In this document: positions 1 through 9,714 of the stretch, one piece after another | Layout: every line of letters starts with the position of its first letter | Position numbering within the stretch: the stretch's first letter is position 1 | DNA from: Balamuthia mandrillaris | Lineage: Eukaryota > Discosea > Longamoebia > Balamuthiidae | Length of the DNA: 64,000 nt | Assembly (NCBI GenBank): GCA_031835245.1 | Contig: JAVKOQ010000096.1 | Location: 62,001 to 126,000, forward strand | Reading direction: 5' to 3' | The notes under the pieces: model-generated | What the model was told of the DNA's origin: nothing | Database searches by the model: none | Seen by the model: the letters and a program-made list of their open reading frames with translations, nothing else | Program-made: the position numbers and the translations under genes

Positions 1-43
1 ACAGTGAAGAAAACGATAAAAGAAAAAGAGAGAAAGAAGCGCT

Positions 44-419
44 TCACCAACAGTAGAAACAAGTACGATCCACGTCTCGGCGAGGCAACAGCTTGAACTG
101 GTCGTGGAAGGCAAACACCATGGCCAGCTCCATCACCGGCCTCGCCACCAGGAGGCCCACGCCGAAGCACAGCGCGCCCGCCAGGCAGACCAGGAAGTAA
201 ACGATGAAGAAGAGGAGGTTCGTGCAAAAGTTCCTGTGCACGACGCGCCTGCTGATGACGAGGGAGTCGATGACGCCAAAGGAGTTGGAGGCCACGCCGG
301 TGTTGTTCATGTGGTGGTACTCGATGTAGACGTAGGGAGCAAAGGCAAGAGTGACCAACAAGTAAAGGCCTTGTTTGTAGGTTAGTTGGCAGCTTGCTTC
401 AGGAGAAGAAAGAAACGGA

Positions 420-479
<60 letters not shown>

Positions 480-485
480 AACGAC

Positions 486-517
<32 letters not shown>

Positions 518-994
518 AACGACAAGAAAGAAACGACAAGAAAGAAACGACAAGAAAGAAACGACAAGAGAGAAACGACAACAAGAAAAAGAAGCAAAAC
601 GCACCAGGCACAATGAACAACAACAGTCCAACGCCAACGGACACGCCGAGCAACAAGGACAGCAGCAGCAGCGGGAAGAACAGGTAGAACCCCCTGAACA
701 TGTCCTTGAAGCGGTAGGTGTAGGTGTCCTCGTCAAAGCGCCCGGTGGAGGAGTAGTGGCGCAGCAGCTGAGAGCCCACGATGAAGTAGCCGTACTGCAG
801 GGGCAGCACCAGGAGGTAGGCAAAGTCCAGGGGGAAGAGGAACCAGAGCTCCTCCCCGGCCATGTCGGGAATGTTGGAGAGCAGCATCAGCCCCCAAAGC
901 AGCAGCTCAAAGAGCGTGTAGTACTGCCAATGCTCTATTCGTTTTTTTTTTTTTTGGTTTTGATGAGATTTTTTGGAATTTGATGAGTTTTTTG

Positions 995-1059
<65 letters not shown>

Positions 1060-1476
1060 GCGTGTGCGTGTGCGTGTGCGTGTGCGTGTGCGTGTGCGTG
1101 TGCGTGTGCGTGTGCGTGTGTGCGTGTGCGGTGTGTGCGTGTGCGTGTGTGCGTGTGTTTAAAGGATGTGTTGGAAAGGTTGGGGGGACAGAAAGGAACC
1201 TTTGTACATGCGCCAGCCGTTCTTGATCCAGAGCAGGATGTCGAGGTCGTAGTTGACCTCCTCGAACATGGGCGCCGAGAGGTGGTCAGCGCCGCCGCTG
1301 CCCAACGCTCCTCCTCCTCCAAGCTCCTCATCGTCGAACGGCTCGTTGGGGGGCACCTTGCCGTGAACAAAGGCGGGCTCCCTCTCCTCCTCCTCCACTT
1401 GCTGCTTGCTGCTGGGCGGGGCGGAGGGGAAGGGCGGCAAGAAGGCCGATGCGCCGTACTCTTCGGTGTCCGACAT
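44..1476 (-). CDS. Polytopic membrane protein, family copy A (3 exons, about 310 aa)
   Basis: Exons on the minus strand are 1476-1200, 934-605 and 369-44, all joined in phase 1, with a TGA stop at 44-46. The protein starts with an acidic cytosolic-looking region of about 80 residues. It then has a conserved juxtamembrane block (YDLDxLLWIKNGWRMYKG) and several hydrophobic segments in exons 2 and 3. The C-terminal block around EYHHMNNTG and NFCTNLLFF is shared with the two paralogues at 13-16 kb. I do not recognise a named family; it is an integral membrane protein of unknown function. Exon 2 is exactly 330 nt and exon 3 exactly 326 nt, as in the paralogues, which supports the splice sites. Both introns are filled with microsatellites, GT/GTGC in intron 1 and GAAA in intron 2 as read on the plus strand. 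The N-terminus is more diverged than in copies B and C. Confidence 0.78.
409..600. repeat. GAAA-type tetranucleotide microsatellite inside intron 2 of copy A
   Basis: The stretch is almost pure GAAA on the plus strand, interrupted by CGACAA units toward its right end. It lies wholly within the intron between exons 2 and 3 of the minus-strand gene, so on the coding strand it reads TTTC and forms an extended pyrimidine tract. The long lysine/arginine and phenylalanine/leucine reading frames across it are artefacts of the repeat. Confidence 0.9.
996..1158. repeat. GT / GTGC microsatellite inside intron 1 of copy A
   Basis: About 160 bases of alternating GT pass into a GTGC pattern and back. It fills most of the intron between exons 1 and 2 of the minus-strand membrane protein gene. 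Alternating purine-pyrimidine DNA of this length can form Z-DNA (known biophysics; not shown here). Confidence 0.92.
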
Positions 1477-1829
1477 TGGTTTTCAATAAAAAGAAAGGGG
1501 GACAGTGCTTTCGAGTGGGGTGTGGGGTGGGGTGTTGGGGGGTAGGGTGAGGTGGGGTGGCAGTAAGAGAAGATGAACCTCTCTCTTCTCTCTTCTCTCT
1601 CTCTGCTACTTTTTTCTTCCAAACAAATATAAATTTCTTTAACGAGTTTTCCGCTTCCTATCGCCGAAAGTTTTAAGGACAGAGATAATTGGCCTTTCTT
1701 GTAACAATTATCGATGAATGTTAAAAGTTTGGATAACTTTAAAAAAATATAATGGGCCGAATAATATTTTCGATTATTCGATAGTATTACAGCATCATTA
1801 CCGCCCAAGAGAAAGAAAGCAAAGAAGAG
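1477..1829. promoter_or_regulatory. Divergent intergenic region between copy A and the SDR gene
   Basis: These 353 bases separate two divergent start codons. The left half is G-rich on the plus strand, then pyrimidine-rich. The right half (about 1620-1800) is AT-rich with CG-containing words such as ATCGATGAA, TTTTCGATTATTCG and CCGAATAATA, like the other gene-free islands in this window. No clear TATA box is seen. It presumably holds both promoters. Confidence 0.5.
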
Positions 1830-2856
1830 ATGAATGAAAAGGTTGTTTTGGTGACCGGTGGTACCTCTGGTTTGTCCTTCAGTGTGGTTGTTGTTGTTTT
1901 TTTTTGTTTCAGTTGTGGCTTTTTTGTTGGATACTGGTTCTCGCTGATCTTTTCCTCCTTTTCTTCCTGCAGGCATCGGAGAGGCTACCGTGGAGGAACT
2001 GGTTGGGGCTGGTGCTTGTGTGGCATTCACTGGAAGACGCAATGACTTGGGAGAAGCTCTTCAGAACAAGCTAGGTTGCTCTTCTTCTTCTTCTTCTTCT
2101 CCTTTCTTCTTTCTTCTTCTTCTTCTTGTTCTTCTTTCTTCTTTCTTCTTTCTTCTTTCTTCTTCCTCACATAACAAAACTGAAGGCAAGGACAAATGCC
2201 TCTACATTGAAGCGGACCACAGCAACCTAGCAGACTGCCAGCGCAGCGTCGAACAAACGGTGGCTCACTTTGGCCGCTTGGACGGGCTCTTCAACAACGC
2301 CGGCATCGTCCTGCTCGAACGAACCGCCGAGCAGACCAGCGAGGAGGAATGGGAGCAGGTCATGAACCTCAACGTCACCGCTGTTTGGCGCATGTCCAAA
2401 GCTGCGCTCCCTCATCTTCGCAGATCGGTTGCGTCTTCTTCCACTTCAGCCATCGTGAATAATGCATCAGACTGGGGATTGGTTGGAGGACGTGAGGCCG
2501 CTGCCTATTGCACCTCCAAAGGCGCCGTTGTGCAAATGACACGAGCCATGGCTTTGGATCACGCCAAGGAAGGCGTTCGCATCAATGCCGTCTGTCCTGG
2601 AGATACCTTTGTGAAGCGGTGGCTGCAGAGGGATAGGCACATGGTCGTTTCGCCGGAAGAGGAGGAAGAGGGAGGCCAGAAAGTGGAGGACGAGGAGGTG
2701 GAACGGCGTTTGCGGGTCAGCCACGAGATACCCATGGGACGGGTGGGAGATGCCAAGGAAGTGGCTCGCGTGGTGGTGTTCCTGTTGAACGGCGAGCTCT
2801 CCTCGTTCATGACCGGAGTTTGCCTGCCGGTCGATGGCGGCAACACGGCACAATAA
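1830..2856 (+). CDS. Short-chain dehydrogenase/reductase (SDR), 3 exons, 270 aa
   Basis: Exons are 1830-1869, 1973-2074 and 2186-2856; TAA stop. Joining the first two exons restores the SDR nucleotide-binding motif TGGTSGIG at about residues 9-16. Other classical SDR marks follow: NNAG in the central strand, the catalytic serine in NNASDWG, then YCTSK (the YxxxK pair) 13 residues later, and RINAVCPG with a C-terminal MTGVCLPVDGG. Length fits the classical family (about 250 residues) of NAD(P)(H)-dependent oxidoreductases. The substrate cannot be inferred. Intron 2 (111 nt, TTC-rich) is a multiple of three with no stop, so a naive translation reads straight through it; SDR alignment shows it is an intron. 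Confidence 0.93.
2084..2163. repeat. TTC microsatellite in SDR intron 2
   Basis: A TTC/TTTC run fills the 111-nt second intron of the SDR gene. It would translate as Ser/Phe/Leu runs if retained. Confidence 0.85.
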
Positions 2857-3215
2857 ATATGGTGAATAATCGCAAATAATTTCGATTTTTTGCAACAAAA
2901 TATGTAAAATGGAACGAAAATTTCGGGTTATACGAGAATATTTCCGGCATAATTGCGATAATGAGGTAATTTTGCTTAATTATTGGTGCTATATGATTAC
3001 CGCTTAAAAAAAGGATAAAACAAATAAAAAAAACGAGGAGGAGAGGAGAGAAGAACGACGAAGAATTATTTACCCAAGGGGATAGTGGAGGTAACCAACC
3101 GGTCTCTTTTTCTCTCTCTGTGTGTTCGTTCCCCAACTAACTCAAAAAAAAGAAACAAAAAAAAAAGGGTTTGGAGTACCTTTTTTTTTTTTTTGCTATT
3201 TCTATTTGGTGAACC
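2857..3215. promoter_or_regulatory. Intergenic AT-rich island before the coiled-coil gene
   Basis: The stretch holds the 3' end of the SDR gene and the upstream region of the next gene. From about 2866 to 3000 it is AT-rich with scattered CG-containing words, including the perfect palindrome CGAAAATTTCG near 2916-2926. Around 3179-3196 there is a T run just ahead of the start codon. No gene is seen. Confidence 0.45.
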
Positions 3216-6200
3216 ATGTCAGAGATTTCAACCTCTGCCTCCTCTTCTTCTTCGCCCACAGTTGTTCCTTCTTCTCCTTCTTCTTCAACCACCAAAACAA
3301 AGTCCTCTTCCTCCAAAGAAAATGACACTTCTTCGGAAAGCGGCCAAGCGGACTCTAGCCGAAAAGTGATAAACCTCTCCAGCAAGAAGAAGAAGAAAGA
3401 GAAGAAGGAAGGAGAGACCGCCGGTGACTTGACCTCTTCCTCGGAGAAGAAAAGCTCAAGGCGCTTCTCTCTGCGCATGAAACCGAAGAAAGACAAGCTG
3501 ACCTCCTCCCCTTCAGCCTCCTCCAAGAAACATTCCTCCTCCAAGAAGGAACGCTCCTCGGTGGCTGCCTCAGAAACCGAAGAAGAGGACGAGGACGCTG
3601 AGGCAACGGAAGACGAAACGGAAGTCAAAGAGGGCAAGAAGAAGACAAGCAAGAAAAAGAGCAAGAAGAAAGAAAAGACTCCAAAGCCAGCCCTCATTCT
3701 TGAAAAATTGAACACGTTGAACAATGGACACACCAAGTCGGAGTCGGCCGAGTCCTCTCCAACGGGGAGTCGTGTCTCTGCTTCCTCCTCTTCGGCCTCC
3801 TCCTCGGCTAAGTCCAGCCCTCGTCTCTCTGCTTCGTCCTCCTCCTCCTCGTTTGGATCCATCAAGGAAGAGGAAGAGGCCGGCAGCCCAACTTCCAGCG
3901 CAAGGAACACCTCCTCTCCTCGTCTCCTCAAGCGGACGTTGAGCAAGACCAAGAACAGGCTTTCTCTCTCCATCACCGACTTGAAGCGAATGATGAAAGC
4001 GGAGCAAGAACAACTGCAACAACAACAGCAAATGCTGAACGGGGAGGGAGGTGGGGTAGGAGGAGAGAAAGAGAGCGAGGACAGAGGAGGACGAGGAGAG
4101 GGCGCCCTCTCCGAGCAAGAGCAAAGCGAGGCGGAGACCACAGAGGAGAGCGAAGGAGAGAGGAACAGCGGGAAGTTTTCGTTGAAGAGTCTCTCCTCTT
4201 CAGTGAGAAAGAAGAGAGATAAGCGGAGCTCATCCAGTATTTTACGATCCTCTACCACTTCTCTGCCCTCTACACCGCTAACGTCAGCCAGAAAGAAAAA
4301 GAAGAAGAAGAAGGAAGGAGGAGAAGGGGAAGAAAGCGAGCGAGAAGAGAGCAAGAAGGAAAAGAAAAAGAAGAAGAAGAGGAGCGGAGGAAGTACCATT
4401 TCTCGTTCTGCCAATGCAGCGGAAGAAGAAGAGATGACAGAAGAAGACATGACGGAAGATGGTGAGTCCTCCGCTTTTGAGGAAGACGAGGAGGATACAG
4501 AAACTGAAAGAGAGGAAGAGGAAACCGAGAAGGAGAGGAAGAAGAAGCACCGCCGAAGTATCAGCCTTATTCCCCGGAAGAAAGATAAGAAGGCAAAAGG
4601 ATCTTCCACTCGCATTCGCAATCCGTCTATTCCTACTGAAGAATCCACCGCAAAACAACCACCCGCCACAATGTCTCCTAACAAGTTACGACGACGTTCG
4701 GTCGATGTCTCTCTCTTCATTCAGCAACAACAGCAGCAGCAGCAACAGCAACAATTAGAAAAAGAAGCTTTGTCTCCAGAACCACAGCGAACCATTCATC
4801 GCAGCAGTCCAGCTCGGGACGTCATTTCTTCTGCTTCTTCTTCTCCTCGTACTCCTCTCAAGGGAAGTGGTAGTGGAAGTGGTATTCTTACCTCCTCTTC
4901 TTCTGCCATTTCTCCTGTGCATTCTGCCGGCGCTTCTCCTTCTCCTTCTCCGTCTGGCTCTGCTATTATAGCTCCAACGCCTTCTTCATCACCAGCGGAT
5001 GCTCCTCATCTCAATCTCAACGTTCTCTCCTCTCATCCCACAGCTGCTTTTCGTTATCAGCCCTCCTCTCAAGCATCAGCCTCTTCCTCCGCGGCTGCTT
5101 CTTCGGACAGCGAGGACGGCGGCATCACTCCTCCTCCCACTCCACCTCCTCTAAAATCTCCAAGAACTACTCCTCTAAGTTTACGTCTTCAAAAGACATT
5201 GGAACAATCTCCCACCTCTTCCAAAGAAGGAGGACTGATGAAAAAAGGCACCTCCTTCACCAAGCTGTTCTCCATCAAACGTAACCGAAGTGTTTCCAAA
5301 GGGAGCTCGATGCACAAGATAGATGCTCAAACGTTAGCTCAACTCTTTGAGGAGGAGGCGCAACGCGAGGAAGAATTAGCTCGATTGAGAGAACACGAGG
5401 AACAAGTCAGAAGAGAAAGAGAACGGGAGAGAGAACGAGAGAAAGAAAAGGAGAGAGAGCTGAAAGAAATGTTGGAGAACACAAAGAAAGAGCTGGGAGA
5501 GAAGGAAAAGACAGTCTTGGACCTCATTCAAACGTTGAAACAGGAAGAGGAGCACGTGAAAAAGGAGAAGCAAGAGATTAGCTCTTTGCTCAAAGACGAG
5601 CTAAGCGGACGCGGAGAGAAGCTCAATCAAGCGACAGTGTTGTTAAAAGAACAGGAGAAACGAGTTCATCAGTTACAAGAAGAGCTTCTGCAAAGCAAGG
5701 AGAGACAGATCGCAGAGCTCAAAACGGAGATGAAGGAAGCGGCTCAGGAGCTTCGCGAAGCTCGAGAGGAATTGGTGGAGAAGCAAGAAAAAATACTGCA
5801 GTTGCTCAAGAGCGAGGCGGCATGGGAAAGTCAAGCGAAGCTTCAGGAAAGTCGCATCGAAGCTTTGCAAGAGAAAGTAACGATGAAAGAGGCGGAGGCA
5901 ACAAGCTTGAGAGGTCGTTTGGATACTGTAACGGCGGAACACAGTCAAAAGGAGGAGAAATGGAAGGAAGAGAGCAAGAAAATGATGGAGCAGGAAAGAG
6001 TGAAGCGAGAGCGTTTGAAGAGCACGAAAGAGGAGGAGAGAACAAAGGAAGTGGCCGAGGTTAAAGCTCGTTTGGAGAAGGAGAAGGAAGAGCTGAAAGC
6101 TGAAATGAAAAGAGTGGAGGAGGAAAGGGAACGATCTTTTGCCTCGCAGCGAAAAGAACTGGCAGAGCAGAAAGAGAAGGAAATGAAAGCGTTGAGGGAT

Positions 6201-9200
6201 GAGCTTTCCATCGAGCGAGAAAGAGCCGTTCGAGAAGCTACGGACAAATTAGAAAGAGAGTTGACCCAACAGCATCAACAGGAGATGGAGAAAGTCAGAC
6301 AGATGTATAGTCAAAGCGGAAACGAACTGATGGAGGCCAAAGAGAAAGAAACTCGTGAGCTCATTCAAGAGCTCAACAGCAAGAAAGAAGAGTTAAGAGA
6401 GGCAGAGAGAAAGATGGAGAGCTTGTTGTTGGAAACAGCTGCCGAGAAGGAAAAGATGAAGACAGACCTTCAACAACAGAAAGAAAAAGAGCTTGCCGAC
6501 TTACGTGCAACATTGTTGCAAGAAAAAGAGGAGGAGAGGACACGACTTGAGGACGAGCAACAAAAACGATTAGAGGAGCTGACGCAAAGTTTCGAGACTC
6601 GTAGAGAGGAGCTGGTGCGACAACACGAAGCAGAAATCGAGTCTATTCGTGCAAAGAATGAAGAGGCAGCCGAAGAAGAAAGAAAGCAGATGGAAAGAGC
6701 GAGTGCTGAAAAGGAGGCAGAGACACTCGAACAACAAAGAAAGACGAACGAGGACGAAAAGAGGGCTCTTCAAGAACGTCTCGAAAACGAACACAAACAA
6801 AAGCTGGAGGAAGCTTTGCTTCGTGCTGAAACTCTCTCGAAACAACAACTGGAACAAGTTCGAAGCGAGTTTGTTGCAAAAGAGAAGCAACTTCAAGAAC
6901 AGTTTGAAAGAGAGTCAGAGGCGATCAGAAAGGAGGAAAGAGAGAGAAGCAAGAAAGAGGTAGAGCAGCTGAAACGAAGTTTAGAGGAGGCGAAAATGAC
7001 CGAACTGAAAAGCCTCTCGGAGAACTTATCCGCCAAAGAGAAAGAGAAGGAGGATCGACATTCCGTTCTTTTGGAGGAGAAGAATCAACTCCTCTCCACC
7101 AAAAACAAAGAAGCGGAGACGTTACGTTTGGAGTTGGAGAAGAAACGCAACAAAGTGAAAGAGTTGAAGGCGCAAAGCGAAACTAAGTTAGATGATGCCA
7201 GAAAAGAGCTCAAACAAAAGATGACTGCCAAAAAGTTAAAGTTGAAAGCAGTCAAAGAAGAGCTTAAAACAGAGAGAAGCAAGAAAGAAACCTTGGAAAA
7301 GGAGAAGAGCGAGTTGATCAGTTCGACCGATAAACAGATCATAGAGCTCAGAATGGAGCTGAAGAGCAGCTCAGAAAGAGTTTCAATGTTGATGGAGGAG
7401 AAACGATCCGTTGATTCGTTGTTGCAACAGAGCAAAGAGAGAGCTCTCTCTCAAGAACAAGAATGGACGAACACTTTGAAAGAGAAAGAAGAACAAGTTC
7501 AACGATGGAAGAAAGAAAGAGAAGAGTTGGAGGCGAAATTGGAACAAAAGGTGAAAGAGGCGGAGCAAACGATTCTTCTCATAAGAAAAGAGGAAGAGGA
7601 AAGAAGAGAAAGAGAAGTGGCAGAGAGCAAAGAAGAAGCAGAGCGTCGTCTTCGTGAAGACCAAGAGAACCTTCAGTTGAACGAGAAGGAGAAAGAGAAG
7701 AGCATTATTGACAGTTATGAGAAGCAGTTGGGTGAGTTGAGAAGAGAAGCTTCTGAACAAGCAGAAGAAGCGAAACGAATCTACGAAGAAGAGAAACGAC
7801 AATTGGAAGAAGCGAAAGAAGAGAAAGAAGAAGAACTCAAACAAGAAAGAACTCGTTTGGAAGAACTTCTTCGAGATAAAGAAGAAGAAATGAAGAGAGA
7901 AAGAGAACAGTTGGAAACTGCTGTGGCAGAACTTCAACGCGAAAAAGAGGAAACAGAACAAAGAATGAAAACTGCAATTGAGACCAAAGAAAAGGAATTG
8001 GCTGCGCTATCGGAGAACATTCGACATATGGAAGAGAGACACCAACAAGAAAAAACAAAATCGACGGAAGAAGAGGTGGAAGAAAGAAAACAGATCTTGG
8101 AAAGATCTCAAAAAGAGAGAGAAGCGCTTCAAAAGGAACTCGAACAGGAGAGAGAAAGAGCAGAGACGGCACAAAAGGAGATGCAACGAACGTTTGATGA
8201 AGAGTGGAGCAAACGAGAGGTAGCAACTAATGAGTTGGAACGAACAATCGAAGAGCTTAAGAGCTCTCTTCGAAAGAAAGAAGAGGAAGTTGGCAAATGG
8301 AAAGAAGAGATGGACAAGCAGCAGCAACTCGTGCAAAAGGCAAAAGAGGAGACTTCCGAGCAAACAACCGCAGCAAAGAAGAAAGCAAAAGAGAAGTTGC
8401 GAACAAAGGAGGAAACGTGGAGAAATCAAATGGAAGCAGAAGTGAAGAGAATTACTCAAGATTGGGAGGCACGTTGTCGCAAAGAGGAAGAACGAGCTCA
8501 ACAAGCTTTCATAGAGCTAAAGGAGAAAGAGAAAGAAGTAATCTCTCTTCTGAAGGAGAGAATGGACGAAAAACAAAAGTTTGATGCGGAGCGGAGAGAA
8601 GAACTTGCTGCCAAAGATAAAGCTCTAGAGGAAAGAAAGAACGAAGCTCGTTCTCTCTCTGACACAGTGGAGCAGCTTCAAACGGAGTTGCAACAGAAGA
8701 GGGGCGAGGTGGAGTCTCTGCGAGAACAACAAGAAGCACTCCGAGAGGAGTTACAAAAGAAAGAAGCGGCGTTGAGCAACGATAAAGAAGAATTGTTGAG
8801 TCGACATTCGGAAGAACTCACGAAAGAGAGGGAACAAGTTGCAGAGCTGGAGACGCAATTGGAGCAGCTGAAGATGGGAATGGAGGAAAAGGAGCAAGAA
8901 TGGAAACTACGACTGGAGGAAGAGGCTCAAGTTCTTCGTCAAGAAACGGAACAGAAGCAGAAAGAGAAGGAGGAACTCTTTCAAAGGTTGAGAAACAAAG
9001 AGGAGCTCGTTGCAGAGCTTGAAAACGAATTGCAACAGCTGAAAGCGAAAAAGAGCACAGAGGAAGTTTTGGCAGAGAAGGAAGAAGAGATGGAAAGGAT
9101 TCAGCAACAGCTCAAAGAGGAGAAGACGCGATTGCAAAGCACATTGCTGCAACTCACTAGAGCTCAAGACTTGAAACAAAAAGCCGAAGAAGAGTTAGAA

Positions 9201-9596
9201 GCATTCAAGAATGACGGAGAGCAAAAACTCGCCAAGCTTCAAGAGACATTGCAACACAAGAAGAAGAAGAAGGAAATGGCGGTGGAGCGAGTCAACCAGA
9301 AGTTAGCAGAGACGACGAAACTGCTGGAGAAGGAGCTCTCCAAGAAGCAGCAGCGCAAAGCCAAGATGGAGATGGAGAGAACCCTGTTCCGGCAGACGAA
9401 AGAGGAGTTGCAGAGGGTGGACGAGCTGTTGTTGCGGAGCGAAGAAGAGAAGAGTCGACTGGAGGAGGAGCTGCGGTCGGTCTCGCAGCGGGCGTCCTAC
9501 ATGGAGACGCAGCGGAACGCGGAGGAGGATCGTCGCATTTCCAGCCTGGCAGTGGCGCATCTTCTGTTGGTGGACAGCATCATTCCGAGCAAGTAA
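3216..9596 (+). CDS. Giant intronless coiled-coil protein, 2126 aa
   Basis: A single open frame of 6381 bases with a TAA stop. Residues 1 to about 690 are low complexity: serine-rich blocks, lysine-rich and acidic runs, and a polyglutamine tract near 4722-4755. From about residue 700 to 2110 the protein is almost unbroken E/K/R/Q/L heptad-like sequence, a very long coiled coil; the last residues are not. I see no motor head, GTPase, kinase or membrane segment. Candidates by analogy are a cytoskeletal or Golgi tether or scaffold, but that is inference from composition only. It stands out as intronless among neighbours carrying 2 to 16 exons. The long minus-strand frame opposite its N-terminus is a compositional shadow. 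Confidence 0.85.
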   Translation: MSEISTSASSSSSPTVVPSSPSSSTTKTKSSSSKENDTSSESGQADSSRKVINLSSKKKKKEKKEGETAGDLTSSSEKKSSRRFSLRMKPKKDKLTSSPSASSKKHSSSKKERSSVAASETEEEDEDAEATEDETEVKEGKKKTSKKKSKKKEKTPKPALILEKLNTLNNGHTKSESAESSPTGSRVSASSSSASSSAKSSPRLSASSSSSSFGSIKEEEEAGSPTSSARNTSSPRLLKRTLSKTKNRLSLSITDLKRMMKAEQEQLQQQQQMLNGEGGGVGGEKESEDRGGRGEGALSEQEQSEAETTEESEGERNSGKFSLKSLSSSVRKKRDKRSSSSILRSSTTSLPSTPLTSARKKKKKKKEGGEGEESEREESKKEKKKKKKRSGGSTISRSANAAEEEEMTEEDMTEDGESSAFEEDEEDTETEREEEETEKERKKKHRRSISLIPRKKDKKAKGSSTRIRNPSIPTEESTAKQPPATMSPNKLRRRSVDVSLFIQQQQQQQQQQQLEKEALSPEPQRTIHRSSPARDVISSASSSPRTPLKGSGSGSGILTSSSSAISPVHSAGASPSPSPSGSAIIAPTPSSSPADAPHLNLNVLSSHPTAAFRYQPSSQASASSSAAASSDSEDGGITPPPTPPPLKSPRTTPLSLRLQKTLEQSPTSSKEGGLMKKGTSFTKLFSIKRNRSVSKGSSMHKIDAQTLAQLFEEEAQREEELARLREHEEQVRREREREREREKEKERELKEMLENTKKELGEKEKTVLDLIQTLKQEEEHVKKEKQEISSLLKDELSGRGEKLNQATVLLKEQEKRVHQLQEELLQSKERQIAELKTEMKEAAQELREAREELVEKQEKILQLLKSEAAWESQAKLQESRIEALQEKVTMKEAEATSLRGRLDTVTAEHSQKEEKWKEESKKMMEQERVKRERLKSTKEEERTKEVAEVKARLEKEKEELKAEMKRVEEERERSFASQRKELAEQKEKEMKALRDELSIERERAVREATDKLERELTQQHQQEMEKVRQMYSQSGNELMEAKEKETRELIQELNSKKEELREAERKMESLLLETAAEKEKMKTDLQQQKEKELADLRATLLQEKEEERTRLEDEQQKRLEELTQSFETRREELVRQHEAEIESIRAKNEEAAEEERKQMERASAEKEAETLEQQRKTNEDEKRALQERLENEHKQKLEEALLRAETLSKQQLEQVRSEFVAKEKQLQEQFERESEAIRKEERERSKKEVEQLKRSLEEAKMTELKSLSENLSAKEKEKEDRHSVLLEEKNQLLSTKNKEAETLRLELEKKRNKVKELKAQSETKLDDARKELKQKMTAKKLKLKAVKEELKTERSKKETLEKEKSELISSTDKQIIELRMELKSSSERVSMLMEEKRSVDSLLQQSKERALSQEQEWTNTLKEKEEQVQRWKKEREELEAKLEQKVKEAEQTILLIRKEEEERREREVAESKEEAERRLREDQENLQLNEKEKEKSIIDSYEKQLGELRREASEQAEEAKRIYEEEKRQLEEAKEEKEEELKQERTRLEELLRDKEEEMKREREQLETAVAELQREKEETEQRMKTAIETKEKELAALSENIRHMEERHQQEKTKSTEEEVEERKQILERSQKEREALQKELEQERERAETAQKEMQRTFDEEWSKREVATNELERTIEELKSSLRKKEEEVGKWKEEMDKQQQLVQKAKEETSEQTTAAKKKAKEKLRTKEETWRNQMEAEVKRITQDWEARCRKEEERAQQAFIELKEKEKEVISLLKERMDEKQKFDAERREELAAKDKALEERKNEARSLSDTVEQLQTELQQKRGEVESLREQQEALREELQKKEAALSNDKEELLSRHSEELTKEREQVAELETQLEQLKMGMEEKEQEWKLRLEEEAQVLRQETEQKQKEKEELFQRLRNKEELVAELENELQQLKAKKSTEEVLAEKEEEMERIQQQLKEEKTRLQSTLLQLTRAQDLKQKAEEELEAFKNDGEQKLAKLQETLQHKKKKKEMAVERVNQKLAETTKLLEKELSKKQQRKAKMEMERTLFRQTKEELQRVDELLLRSEEEKSRLEEELRSVSQRASYMETQRNAEEDRRISSLAVAHLLLVDSIIPSK

Positions 9597-9714
9597 GAGA
9601 AAGAGAAGGAAAGAAAGAAAGGAAGAAACGACAGAGAGACGCTTTAACAGTTTTTTTTCTAAAAACATATTTATTATTTTGTGATTTAATAATTTAGAAA
9701 GGGTTTATAAATAT

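Noticed and set aside
409-600. Possible CRISPR-like or tandem array
   Set aside because: The unit is four bases with no spacers; it is a microsatellite, and the genome is eukaryotic.
399-2042. 547-codon minus-strand frame across copy A and the SDR gene
   Set aside because: It reads through microsatellites and introns and only in part coincides with true exon 2 of copy A. The spliced three-exon model is supported by two paralogues.
2227-2898. Minus-strand frames within the SDR gene
   Set aside because: The plus-strand SDR carries all family motifs; the opposite frames have none.
3137-4720. 527-codon minus-strand frame
   Set aside because: It is opposite the Ser/Lys/Glu-rich start of the coiled-coil gene. 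The long Ser/Phe/Leu frame follows from the codon composition on the other strand.
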